From NCBI GenBank assembly GCA_028711355.1, contig JAQTSL010000241.1, forward strand, positions 1 to 5,731: DNA of 5,731 nt, read 5' to 3'. Source of the DNA: Rhodoferax sp. (GTDB lineage: Bacteria > Pseudomonadota > Gammaproteobacteria > Burkholderiales > Burkholderiaceae_C). Shown one piece after another: positions 1-5,731 of the stretch (position 1 is the first letter of the stretch; each line of letters opens with the position of its first letter). The position numbers were made by a program, and so were the translations under genes. Below the pieces are notes generated by a model that saw nothing but the letters and a program-made list of their open reading frames with translations, had not been told where the DNA came from and did no database searches.

Positions 1-525
1 TTTTTGCGTCGGAATCAGGCTACGGCGCATTTTCAGGTCGAACAACTCAGACTCGAGCACCATGAACGAGTCGGTGCGCTGATGGGTTAGCTGTTCCAGC
101 CCCACCATGAAGAACTGCAAGTGCTCAATCGACAAGGGCTGCGGGGCAACCAAAGGGCCACCCGCTGCGGTCGCTGCGCTGGCGGCAGACGCTGGCACCC
201 CGGCCAGCACTGACACCCGCTCACCCAGCGACTCAAGCTGCGTCAGCTTGACCTGCATTTGCCCCATGCGTCGCGCCATCAGGTCAAGATTTTCCCGAAC
301 AAAACGCTCACGTTGTGCCAAGTCTTCCCGGGTGACCACGCTGACCAATGCTCCGATAATCGGCCAGCCTTCACGCGCGCCCTTGAGAAAAACCCAATGA
401 TAAATTCCAACCGACACCAGCATCAGCACGCAAGCGCTGGCCACGAAAGCGGCGACCAGTTGCAGCCCGGTCAGATGAATGGCGCGCGACCTGGCCAGCC
501 AGGCATCGGTGATGATCAATTGCAT
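1..525 (-). CDS. M23-family (LytM-like) metallopeptidase, N-terminal part only
   Basis: The frame is open for exactly 175 codons from the ATG at 525-523 to the window edge, so the gene is cut at its C-terminal side. Visible order: a short cytoplasmic start (MQLIITDAWLARSRAIHL), one membrane segment at about residues 19-46, a charged stretch likely to form a coiled coil (about 60-105, with REDLAQRERF and MARRMGQMQVKLTQLESL), then an Ala/Pro-rich linker (about 112-135) and a helical stretch ending MRRSLIPTQK. This N-terminal layout resembles the betaproteobacterial M23 peptidases that often lie between dciA and secA. Such proteins face the periplasm and cut peptidoglycan peptide bridges, or act as inactive activators of other hydrolases. 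The catalytic domain with its HxxxD and HxH zinc ligands would lie outside the window, so activity cannot be judged. The start is supported by a good ribosome binding site. It diverges from dciA. Confidence 0.72.
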   Translation of the reverse strand, partial: MQLIITDAWLARSRAIHLTGLQLVAAFVASACVLMLVSVGIYHWVFLKGAREGWPIIGALVSVVTREDLAQRERFVRENLDLMARRMGQMQVKLTQLESLGERVSVLAGVPASAASAATAAGGPLVAPQPLSIEHLQFFMVGLEQLTHQRTDSFMVLESELFDLKMRRSLIPTQK

Positions 526-531
526 CTGTTA

Positions 532-540
532 CTCCGCCTT
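532..540 (-). promoter_or_regulatory. ribosome binding site of the M23 peptidase gene
   Basis: On the minus strand the bases read AAGGCGGAG, with GGAG six bases before the ATG at 525-523. This is the clearest Shine-Dalgarno sequence in the window and fixes the start of the peptidase gene. It occupies most of the 20-bp gap to dciA, leaving little room for any signal serving the opposite gene. Confidence 0.6.
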
Positions 541-545
541 AAAAC

Positions 546-854
546 ATGAATGCCCGCCAAGCACCAGCAGTTTCCCTGCTGCATGCCAGTCAAGCCAACC
601 CCGTGCTGTCCAGGTTGATGTCAATGCAACACGAGGCACAGCAACGGATGCAGGCCATCATGCCATTAATTCCCGCATCCCTGCAACCCCACGTGCACCA
701 CGGGCCGCTGGAAGACGGCAACTGGAGCCTTTTGTTGAGCAACAGCACGACGGCGGCCAAAATTCGGCAACTGCTCCCAGACTTTGAAACTTGTCTGCGC
801 AGCAAGGGCTTGGCGGTCAAATCGATCCGGCTCAAGGTAAACCGACAAAAATGA
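546..854 (+). CDS. dciA: DciA / DUF721 family helicase-loader protein
   Basis: The 102-residue product matches the DUF721 (DciA) pattern as found in Burkholderiales. It has an N-terminal helix (about residues 15-45, SRLMSMQHEAQQRMQ), then the KH-like core with LIPASLQPHVHHGPLEDGNW, a strand LLLSN, the helix TTAAKIRQLLPDFETCL and a closing strand VKSIRLKV. DciA is the ancestral bacterial factor that helps load the replicative helicase DnaB on DNA. The protein is short: it stops just after the KH-like core and lacks the disordered C-terminal tail of longer members. The start is the only plausible one, because an in-frame TAA sits at 540-542 just before the ATG; no Shine-Dalgarno sequence is visible. 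Its start codon lies 20 bp from that of the divergent M23 peptidase gene, an arrangement I recall from Burkholderiales. The family call is firm; the function here is inferred from the family. Confidence 0.82.
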   Translation: MNARQAPAVSLLHASQANPVLSRLMSMQHEAQQRMQAIMPLIPASLQPHVHHGPLEDGNWSLLLSNSTTAAKIRQLLPDFETCLRSKGLAVKSIRLKVNRQK

Positions 855-938
855 CCATTGCACTTGCTGCGGGCCATGTCAAATCGTCCATGCCATATTT
901 CACTAAAAAAAGTCGTCATTGGTCCTAGCCGTCAAATC
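816..938 (+). repeat. three direct copies of the octamer GTCAAATC
   Basis: GTCAAATC occurs at 816-823 (end of dciA), 878-885 and 931-938 (gap before the ATPase gene). The first two extend to GTCAAATCG. The starts are 62 and 53 bp apart, so they are not phased on a helical turn. Three copies in about 120 bp upstream of a gene could be a regulator binding site, but one copy is inside coding sequence and chance cannot be excluded. The rest of the 150-bp gap shows no clear sigma-70 or sigma-54 promoter and no terminator for dciA. Confidence 0.25.
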
Positions 939-1004
939 AACATCTTCGCGACGCAGTTTAGGGCATGATGCGAACTTTTGTAGATTCAACTCTCCGATGA
1001 CTCT

Positions 1005-3494
1005 ATGCTGCCTCAACCGACCAACCAATCTTCCGTAACGCCCGCGCCAAAACCCGTGTTTTGTTGGCCAGCGCCACCCTATGCACTCTACGCCAGCGCG
1101 GTGCCATGGTCAGATGCACAACCCTGCGAACTTGAAGGGCTCAATGGGGCTGTCAAACCCTGCATCCTGGTGTCAATCACGCCAACCGAGCAGACCGCTT
1201 TGATTCAAATTGAAAACAGCAAAACCCCGGTGACGCTGGCTTTTTCACAATTTCGGCGTTTGACCCTAAAAAATCCGATTCATCCACAGGAAATTGTCAG
1301 TACCGAGCAATTTGCCGACATTCTTTCGTACCGCGCAACGGTGCAATACCACTTGCAATTGGGTAACGGAAGCGAAATTTCAGGGATGACCGTTGGTCAT
1401 GTTGAAACCGACTACGGCCTGTTTCTCTTTCACCCGCTAAACGATCAAGGCAGTGTCGAGAGGGTGTTTGTTCCGCACGACGCATTTTTGTCAGTGACAC
1501 TGGGCGATCACATCGGGGAGATGCTGGTCGAACAAGCGATCGTCACCACGTCACAGGTGGAGCAGGCCGCCGAAGAACAACACTCCCGGCGCAATCGCAA
1601 ATTGGGCGACTACCTGGTGGACACCGCCGTCGTGCAAGCAGACCAGCTCATGCTGGCACTCGATCAGCAGTCCAAAATGCCGATGATCCGGGTTGGCGAG
1701 GCGCTCACCCGGCTTGGCTACATTGACGAGGAACAGTTGAAGTTGGCGCTGGAAAAGCAAAAAACCGCGCGATCGGTGCCACTCGGGCAATTGCTTTTGA
1801 ATATGGGCTTTTTAACCCGTCACGATCTCAACATGGCGCTGGCCCGCAAAATGGGTTATCCAGTCGTCGATGTAACCCAATTCCCGATTGAAGCGGAAGC
1901 TCTCAAGAAAATTTCCATGAATACGGCGCTGCGACTCAACATCATGCCACTGATGTCGCGCAGCAATTTGACGGTCGTGGCGGCAATCGATCCAACCCAT
2001 CGAAAAATGCTTGAAGAGCTTGAGTTTTTGGTGCAAGGTCGAGTCATAGCCACCCTCGGTGACGAGCTTCAAATTGCCGAAACCATTCCTGAAATTTATA
2101 AAAAATTTGGCTTGTACCTCAACGAATCAAGCGAACATTCGTCAGGTCAGAGTGACTCTGTTGACAGCCGGGCCAGCGCCAGTGAACTGCTTGAAACGAT
2201 GGAGCTGTCCAATCCCGAGGAAGAGACTGAAAAACAATTGGAGCAGTCCGACAACACGCTGGTGCGTTTGATCAACACCATGATCATCGAAGCCAATGCT
2301 CTTGGAGTATCTGACATTCATGTTGAATGCCAACCCAGACATTCCAAAATTCGCATCCGTTTTCGTAAAGATGGCCTTTTGACACCGTACCTTGAGCTAC
2401 CCCACACTTACCGGTCTGCCTTGGTGGCGCGACTCAAAATCATGGCAGATCTTGATATATCAGAGCGCCGCAAACCACAAGACGGCAAAATCAATTTCCA
2501 CAAATTTTCCAGCAGATATCGGCTTGAATTGCGTATTGCCACCATCCCGACAGCCAATGGTCTGGAAGATGTGGTGATGCGTTTGCTGTCTTCCAGCAAA
2601 CCCTTGGCCATGGACAAATTGGGGCTGACCCAAGTCAATTTTGAACAATTGCGTGATGCCGTTAACCGACCCTATGGCATGGTGCTGTGCGTGGGCCCGA
2701 CCGGTTCCGGAAAAACCACCACTCTGCACTCAGTGCTGGGCTTTCTCAATACCCCGTCGCGCAAAATCTGGACGGCTGAGGACCCGATTGAAATCACCCA
2801 GCCTGATCTGCGTCAGGTGCAAGTCAACCCAAAAATAGACTGGACTTTTGCCAAAGCGTTACGTTCTTTCCTGCGCGCTGACCCAGACATCATCATGGTG
2901 GGTGAAATTCGCGACGCTGAAACTGCTCAAATCGCCATCGAAGCGTCGCTCACCGGGCACATGATGCTATCAACCTTGCACACCAACAGTGCGGCCGAAA
3001 CGGTCACCCGGCTGGTCGATATGGGCATGGACCCGTTTAATTTTGCCGACTCACTGCTGGCCGTATTGGCGCAACGTTTGGCACGAAGGTTTTGTACCGC
3101 CTGCCGTACCTACGAGCGTGCCCCAGAATCCTATGTTGAAGAAATTTTGGCCGACTATTTGCATTCTTTTCCGCCCAACTTGCGCCCCCCATCAGAAGAG
3201 ATTTTGGCGCTATGGAGCAACGAATTTGGCCGACGCGGTGGGCTCAGTATTTACTCGGCACCGGGCTGCAAACAATGTCTGGGTACCGGCATGACTGGAC
3301 GCGTTGGGCTGCACGAGCTGTTGCGTGTGACACCGGGCATTCGCCGGCTGATACAAACGGGCGCCCGCTCAGAGCTGATTCAGGCTGAGGCTTTTGCCGC
3401 CGGGCAGTTTCGAACACTGCGTCAAGACGGAATTCTCAAGGTGCTGTCGGGTCAAACCAGCATTGAAGAAGTGCGGGCTAACAGCAATGCCTGA
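1005..3494 (+). CDS. GspE/PulE/PilB-family secretion/pilus ATPase with extended MshEN-like N-terminus
   Basis: This 829-residue cytoplasmic ATPase belongs to the family that powers pilus extension or type II secretion. Residues 1-165 are a beta-rich region that I cannot assign. Residues 169-282 hold four 30-residue MshEN-like repeats, the kind of motif that binds c-di-GMP in MshE. About 283-367 resembles the T2SSE N-terminal fold, followed by an acidic Ser/Glu-rich linker (372-415). The ATPase core is complete: SDIHVE at 436-441, Walker A GPTGSGKTT at 564-572, Asp box TAEDPIE at 590-596, Walker B DPDIIMVGEIRD at 626-637, and His box TGHMMLSTLHTN at 650-661. A tetracysteine zinc site follows (C697/C700 and C755/C758) with 54 residues between the pairs, longer than the roughly 25-30 I recall for EpsE and PilB. 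The ATG is the only candidate start after an in-frame TAG at 981-983; no Shine-Dalgarno sequence is seen. No pilC/gspF, pilin or secretin gene is adjacent, so it could be a PilB/MshE-like extension ATPase or a secretion ATPase. Confidence 0.9.
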   Translation: MLPQPTNQSSVTPAPKPVFCWPAPPYALYASAVPWSDAQPCELEGLNGAVKPCILVSITPTEQTALIQIENSKTPVTLAFSQFRRLTLKNPIHPQEIVSTEQFADILSYRATVQYHLQLGNGSEISGMTVGHVETDYGLFLFHPLNDQGSVERVFVPHDAFLSVTLGDHIGEMLVEQAIVTTSQVEQAAEEQHSRRNRKLGDYLVDTAVVQADQLMLALDQQSKMPMIRVGEALTRLGYIDEEQLKLALEKQKTARSVPLGQLLLNMGFLTRHDLNMALARKMGYPVVDVTQFPIEAEALKKISMNTALRLNIMPLMSRSNLTVVAAIDPTHRKMLEELEFLVQGRVIATLGDELQIAETIPEIYKKFGLYLNESSEHSSGQSDSVDSRASASELLETMELSNPEEETEKQLEQSDNTLVRLINTMIIEANALGVSDIHVECQPRHSKIRIRFRKDGLLTPYLELPHTYRSALVARLKIMADLDISERRKPQDGKINFHKFSSRYRLELRIATIPTANGLEDVVMRLLSSSKPLAMDKLGLTQVNFEQLRDAVNRPYGMVLCVGPTGSGKTTTLHSVLGFLNTPSRKIWTAEDPIEITQPDLRQVQVNPKIDWTFAKALRSFLRADPDIIMVGEIRDAETAQIAIEASLTGHMMLSTLHTNSAAETVTRLVDMGMDPFNFADSLLAVLAQRLARRFCTACRTYERAPESYVEEILADYLHSFPPNLRPPSEEILALWSNEFGRRGGLSIYSAPGCKQCLGTGMTGRVGLHELLRVTPGIRRLIQTGARSELIQAEAFAAGQFRTLRQDGILKVLSGQTSIEEVRANSNA
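1509..1850 (+). repeat. coding repeat: four 30-codon MshEN-like motifs inside the ATPase
   Basis: Four motifs of 24 residues begin at protein positions 169, 199, 229 and 259, separated by 6-residue spacers (HSRRNR, SKMPMI, KTARSV). Each has Gly at position 3 (HIG, KLG, RVG, PLG) and a hydrophobic residue at position 17 (V, L, L, L), and three of the four end in Gln. The third (RVGEALTRLGYIDEEQLKLA, then LEKQ) is closest to the canonical RLGxxL pattern. The first is the most degenerate. The DNA copies have diverged, so this is an old protein-level duplication. Confidence 0.75.
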
Positions 3495-3513
3495 TCTGCC
3501 TGATGACCACTCG

Positions 3514-5157
3514 CTACGGCTTAGACCCAGCACCTGAATCGATCAACTCCCGGGCCACCGAGTAAAGAAGCAGCAGGTCGCGATAGGCCTCAGAGTCAAA
3601 CGCCTGATGGTCTCGGCCGGGTTTGCAAAAAATTGACTCTTCAATGACATTCAGGACTTTTTCCGAAGGCCACAGTTCGACAATTTGAGACATGATGTTT
3701 TGATACGTCTCCAGGCCACGCGACGGCTGTCCAAAATCGGCAAATTCCGGAACTTTCACATTGAAGACTCCAGTGAACTCCCGGCAGACCAAGTCATAGT
3801 CCTGTTGCCGCCCCTGAAGGTGAAATATCTTCAACAGATCAAAGTAAAGCAATGCATTCGTGTCGGCTTTTTCAGAAATATGTTTTCTGAGAATAGCAAC
3901 ACCCTGATCGTACTGTCCGAGAGAAATAAAGAAGTCTGCCTGCTGCTGGACCTCCAACAGCTCAGCCACTTTGACCGCCCGGTTACCCACGGTCTGACTA
4001 GTTTGAGAATTGACCCCAACCATGACGTTCGACCCAGGCCTTGCCACAGGCTTTCTGTGGTCTGGCGCGCTGTCAGGACCTGCGTCATTTTTGGACTCGT
4101 GGACATCGTGGCGGCTCCCATCCCACCAATGCGGTTGCCGTTGACGATGGCCCAGGCGCCAGAAATAGGCGGCGGCCCCGGTCGCCGCAATCAGCGCAAT
4201 CAGCAAGCCAAATACAAGAACTTTGCCATAGCGCTCGGCCAGAACCCCTTCCTGTCGCGCCGTCAGGTCAGCCACGGCTGTTTCATTTTTCTGGCTCAGG
4301 ACCCTCATTGCCGCGACGTCCGCCTGGAGCGACTGAAACTGCTGCGCATCGCGAAGAATTTCCTCGGGCGTGGCGTTGATCGCACGCCACAACGCGGCTG
4401 CCTGCTCGCGCCGTAAGCCACCTTGCGCCGGTACCGTCAACAGCTCGTTCGATGCACGCAGCACCAAATCACGCTCGTTCAAGAATTCAACCGGGCCCAG
4501 CTTCAGGCGTGATTTGGCTGCCAACAGGTCCGGCGACGGCCTGCGCACCAAATTGCCCAGGACAGGGGTAGCTGGGCCAGTTGAAGTCGGCCGGGCGGCA
4601 ACCAGCGGCTTGCGCTGCTGGCTTACATCCCCATCGAACTTCACACCGCTCTTGATGCGCGCGACCGCTGCGCCAGTAACACCACCAGGGACAAGTTCCT
4701 TGCCAGCGGCAGGTGTTGTGCCACTGACGCCAACTGGGGTCGCTTTCGGCACCGACAGCAAAACTGCGCCTTCGGACAAGATATCCGCCAGCAGCACATA
4801 GCGACGGGTAACAGTCTGCACGCAGCCGGCTTTCAGGTTGATCGTGACGACTGGTTCATCAACCAAGACTGCCGACTGCACTCTCAACGACAGATCGTTG
4901 CGGGATTGCCCCGGCTCTACACTCATCCGAACCTGGTTGCTACTGACCCGGGCGTCCGAATGAAAGACATCCAAGGCAAAACACAGTGCTGCCGGATCGT
5001 CTCCAGCGCCGAGATTCACCTGAATGCGCAGGTCAATCGGCTGCCCCACCCAAACGCCCCCCTGAACGCGACCCAGACTGAACGCACTGCAACCCAGGGC
5101 GGCCCCGAGCAGCACAACTGCGGCCAAAGTTTGCCTCAGTTGCAAGGCATATTTCAT
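3514..5157 (-). CDS. FimV/TspA-like single-pass inner-membrane protein
   Basis: The chosen start gives 547 residues. In order: signal peptide (about 1-25, KYALQLRQ then a hydrophobic stretch LAAVVLLGAALGC), a beta-rich periplasmic domain (27-125) like the FimV N-terminus with two cysteines, C59 and C112, that could form a disulfide, and a Pro/Ala/Gly-rich linker (about 130-220). A helical, probably coiled-coil region follows (263-308), then a membrane span (312-333), a polar cytoplasmic linker and a TPR-like helical C-terminal domain (395-545, with FFISLGQYDQGVAILRKHI). FimV-type proteins help assemble the PilQ secretin and regulate type IV pilus function at the pole. I see no LysM motif, and the protein is much shorter than Pseudomonas FimV. 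An in-frame ATG at 5247-5245 would add 30 residues but overlaps the tRNA 3' end and would bury the signal peptide, so I rejected it. No close Shine-Dalgarno sequence or promoter is visible; readthrough from the tRNA gene is possible. The gene ends 19 bp from the convergent ATPase gene. Confidence 0.72.
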   Translation of the reverse strand: MKYALQLRQTLAAVVLLGAALGCSAFSLGRVQGGVWVGQPIDLRIQVNLGAGDDPAALCFALDVFHSDARVSSNQVRMSVEPGQSRNDLSLRVQSAVLVDEPVVTINLKAGCVQTVTRRYVLLADILSEGAVLLSVPKATPVGVSGTTPAAGKELVPGGVTGAAVARIKSGVKFDGDVSQQRKPLVAARPTSTGPATPVLGNLVRRPSPDLLAAKSRLKLGPVEFLNERDLVLRASNELLTVPAQGGLRREQAAALWRAINATPEEILRDAQQFQSLQADVAAMRVLSQKNETAVADLTARQEGVLAERYGKVLVFGLLIALIAATGAAAYFWRLGHRQRQPHWWDGSRHDVHESKNDAGPDSAPDHRKPVARPGSNVMVGVNSQTSQTVGNRAVKVAELLEVQQQADFFISLGQYDQGVAILRKHISEKADTNALLYFDLLKIFHLQGRQQDYDLVCREFTGVFNVKVPEFADFGQPSRGLETYQNIMSQIVELWPSEKVLNVIEESIFCKPGRDHQAFDSEAYRDLLLLYSVARELIDSGAGSKP

Positions 5158-5199
5158 GGATTGATTCGTTTCTTCCGTCGCAGCGAGATCTTGTTTGCC

Positions 5200-5226
5200 A
5201 AAAAAACTTTCAAGTATCGCTACTTG
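5200..5226 (-). terminator. candidate intrinsic terminator after tRNA-Thr
   Basis: On the minus strand CAAGTA-GCGA-TACTTG forms a perfect 6-bp stem with a GNRA-type tetraloop, followed by AAAG and seven T's. It starts 20 bases past the tRNA 3' end. The stem is short and AT-rich, and four bases separate it from the T-run, so it may be leaky and allow some transcription into the FimV-like gene. It could instead be a processing element. Confidence 0.42.
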
Positions 5227-5246
5227 GAGGCCTTTGTACACTGTCA

Positions 5247-5322
5247 TGGTGCCGATTAACGGATTCGAACTGTTGACCTACCGCTTACAAGGCGGTTGCT
5301 CTACCAACTGAGCTAAATCGGC
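5247..5322 (-). tRNA. tRNA-Thr (anticodon UGU)
   Basis: The 76-nt minus-strand sequence folds as a complete cloverleaf. The acceptor stem GCCGATT pairs perfectly with AATCGGC, followed by discriminator A and an encoded CCA. The D-arm is GCTC/GAGC with loop AGTTGGTA, the anticodon stem ACCGC/GCGGT with loop CTTGTAA, and the T-loop TTCGAAT. The anticodon UGU reads ACA and related threonine codons, and G1-C72 and C2-G71 agree with known threonine identity elements. The T-stem AACAG/CCGTT has one A-C mismatch at 52:62. The gene lies between sspB and the FimV-like gene on the same strand. Confidence 0.96.
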
Positions 5323-5331
5323 ATGGGCCAA

Positions 5332-5337
5332 ATTCTA
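5332..5337 (-). promoter_or_regulatory. possible -10 box of the tRNA-Thr promoter
   Basis: The minus-strand hexamer TAGAAT matches TATAAT at five of six positions and ends nine bases before the tRNA 5' end, so a transcript would begin only a few bases upstream of the mature tRNA. No good -35 hexamer lies 16-18 bp upstream. A perfect TTGACA at 5393-5388 is too far away to pair with it. The tRNA may instead be co-transcribed with sspB. Confidence 0.3.
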
Positions 5338-5375
5338 ACTGAGGGTGCGGCCACCTGATGCTGGTAAACCGGACT

Positions 5376-5731
5376 TCATTTGACGCGTGTCAACGTCGGT
5401 CTTTTGGTTGGTGGAGGCGGCGGCTGTGGCGGCGTCACATCTGAACCACTGACACCTGGAAACGCCATACCCTGACCGTTTTCACGTGAAAAAATCGCTA
5501 ACACATGATCAACTGGAATCATCACCTCACGCGCCACCCCGCCAAAGCGCGCCCTGAACGAAATATAGTCGTTGCCCAATTCCAAACCGGTGGTGGCCGC
5601 CAGGCCAATATTGAGCACGATTTCGCCGTCGCGCACGTGTTCCATGGGCACACGCACTGACGCATCCACCGCCACCGTGATGTGTGGCGTTGTATTGTTG
5701 TCACAACACCACTCGTAGATAGCGCGAATCC
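5376..5731 (-). CDS. sspB: ClpXP adaptor SspB (stringent starvation protein B), C-terminal part
   Basis: The gene enters from the right edge, and 117 residues plus TGA are visible; the first few N-terminal residues lie outside. The substrate-binding fold is recognisable from IRAIYEWCCDNNTTPHITV, VRVPMEHVRDGEIVLNIGL, GLELGNDYISFRARFGG and the family signature ENGQGMAFP. A proline-rich flexible tail (with TPPQPPPPPTKRP) leads to the C-terminal TLTRVK, which corresponds to the ClpX-binding tail of SspB (ending LRVVK in E. coli). SspB is a cytoplasmic adaptor that binds the SsrA tag of stalled translation products and delivers them to ClpXP. Initiation inside the visible part, for example at a GTG at 5675, is not needed because the family sequence continues upstream of it. 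It lies 53 bp upstream of tRNA-Thr on the same strand, with no clear terminator between them. Confidence 0.93.
   Translation of the reverse strand, partial: IRAIYEWCCDNNTTPHITVAVDASVRVPMEHVRDGEIVLNIGLAATTGLELGNDYISFRARFGGVAREVMIPVDHVLAIFSRENGQGMAFPGVSGSDVTPPQPPPPPTKRPTLTRVK

Noticed and set aside
107..549. Plus-strand open frames over the first 525 bases
   Set aside because: They lie antisense to the M23 peptidase frame, which is open over its whole visible length, has a membrane segment and has a good ribosome site. The plus-strand products look like low-complexity shadows.
858..899. Sigma-70 promoter with TTGCAC (858-863) or TTGCTG (864-869) and CATATT (894-899)
   Set aside because: The spacers of 30 and 24 bases are far from the usual 16-18, and the -10 box is a poor match.
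590..919. Minus-strand open frame of 109 codons opposite dciA
   Set aside because: The opposite strand gives a recognisable DUF721/DciA protein; this frame has no family pattern and no supporting context.
855..1004. Sigma-54 promoter (GG-N10-GC), sometimes used by pilus genes
   Set aside because: No GG and GC at the required spacing were found near the plausible transcription start.
3685..4416. Long plus-strand open frame (243 codons) antisense to the FimV-like gene
   Set aside because: Its translation is rich in Arg, Cys and Pro with no domain pattern, while the minus strand has a coherent signal peptide, membrane span and TPR-like domain. It is an antisense shadow in a GC-rich gene.
5341..5355. 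GGTG/CACC mini-hairpin between sspB and tRNA-Thr as a terminator
   Set aside because: Only four base pairs and no T-run follow.
5380..5393. Inverted repeat TTGAC-GCGT-GTCAA at the end of sspB as a terminator
   Set aside because: The stem is only 5 bp, lies within the last codons, and is not followed by a T-run on the coding strand.
20..5731. A defence island, CRISPR array, insertion sequence or attachment site near the tRNA
   Set aside because: No regularly spaced repeats, transposase or integrase sequence, and no copy of the tRNA 3' end, is visible elsewhere in the window; the gene content is chromosomal core.

Overview
The window looks like an ordinary chromosomal stretch from a betaproteobacterium of the order Burkholderiales, probably near Comamonadaceae such as Rhodoferax or Polaromonas. 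This rests on protein resemblance recalled from those genera (SspB with a proline-rich tail, a short DciA next to an M23 peptidase, a FimV-like protein next to tRNA-Thr) and on a moderately GC-rich composition. No search was run. I see no mobile element, CRISPR array or sign of recent transfer.

Layout. Bases 1-525 (minus) hold the N-terminal 175 residues of a membrane-anchored M23-type metallopeptidase that runs off the left edge. Twenty bases away, on the plus strand, dciA (546-854) encodes a short DUF721/DciA protein, a DnaB helicase loader. A 150-bp gap without a convincing promoter leads to a large plus-strand ATPase of the GspE/PulE/PilB family (1005-3494). It ends 19 bp from the convergent end of a FimV-like membrane protein (3514-5157, minus). 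Upstream of that on the same strand lie a candidate intrinsic terminator, tRNA-Thr(UGU) (5247-5322), and the C-terminal 117 residues of the ClpXP adaptor SspB (5376-5731), which runs off the right edge.

How the genes may work together. The ATPase and the FimV-like protein both belong to the type IV pilus / type II secretion world, so the centre of the window may serve envelope-spanning pilus or secretion functions. This is inference: no platform protein (PilC/GspF), pilin or secretin gene is visible. The flanking genes are housekeeping: cell-wall hydrolysis, helicase loading, translation and assisted proteolysis.

The most interesting signal is in the ATPase. Its N-terminal half carries four consecutive copies of an MshEN-like motif (canonical form RLGxxL...L...L..Q) at an exact 30-residue period, where the described c-di-GMP-binding MshEN domain has two. 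It follows a roughly 165-residue N-terminal region that I cannot assign. I did not find a whole new system here.
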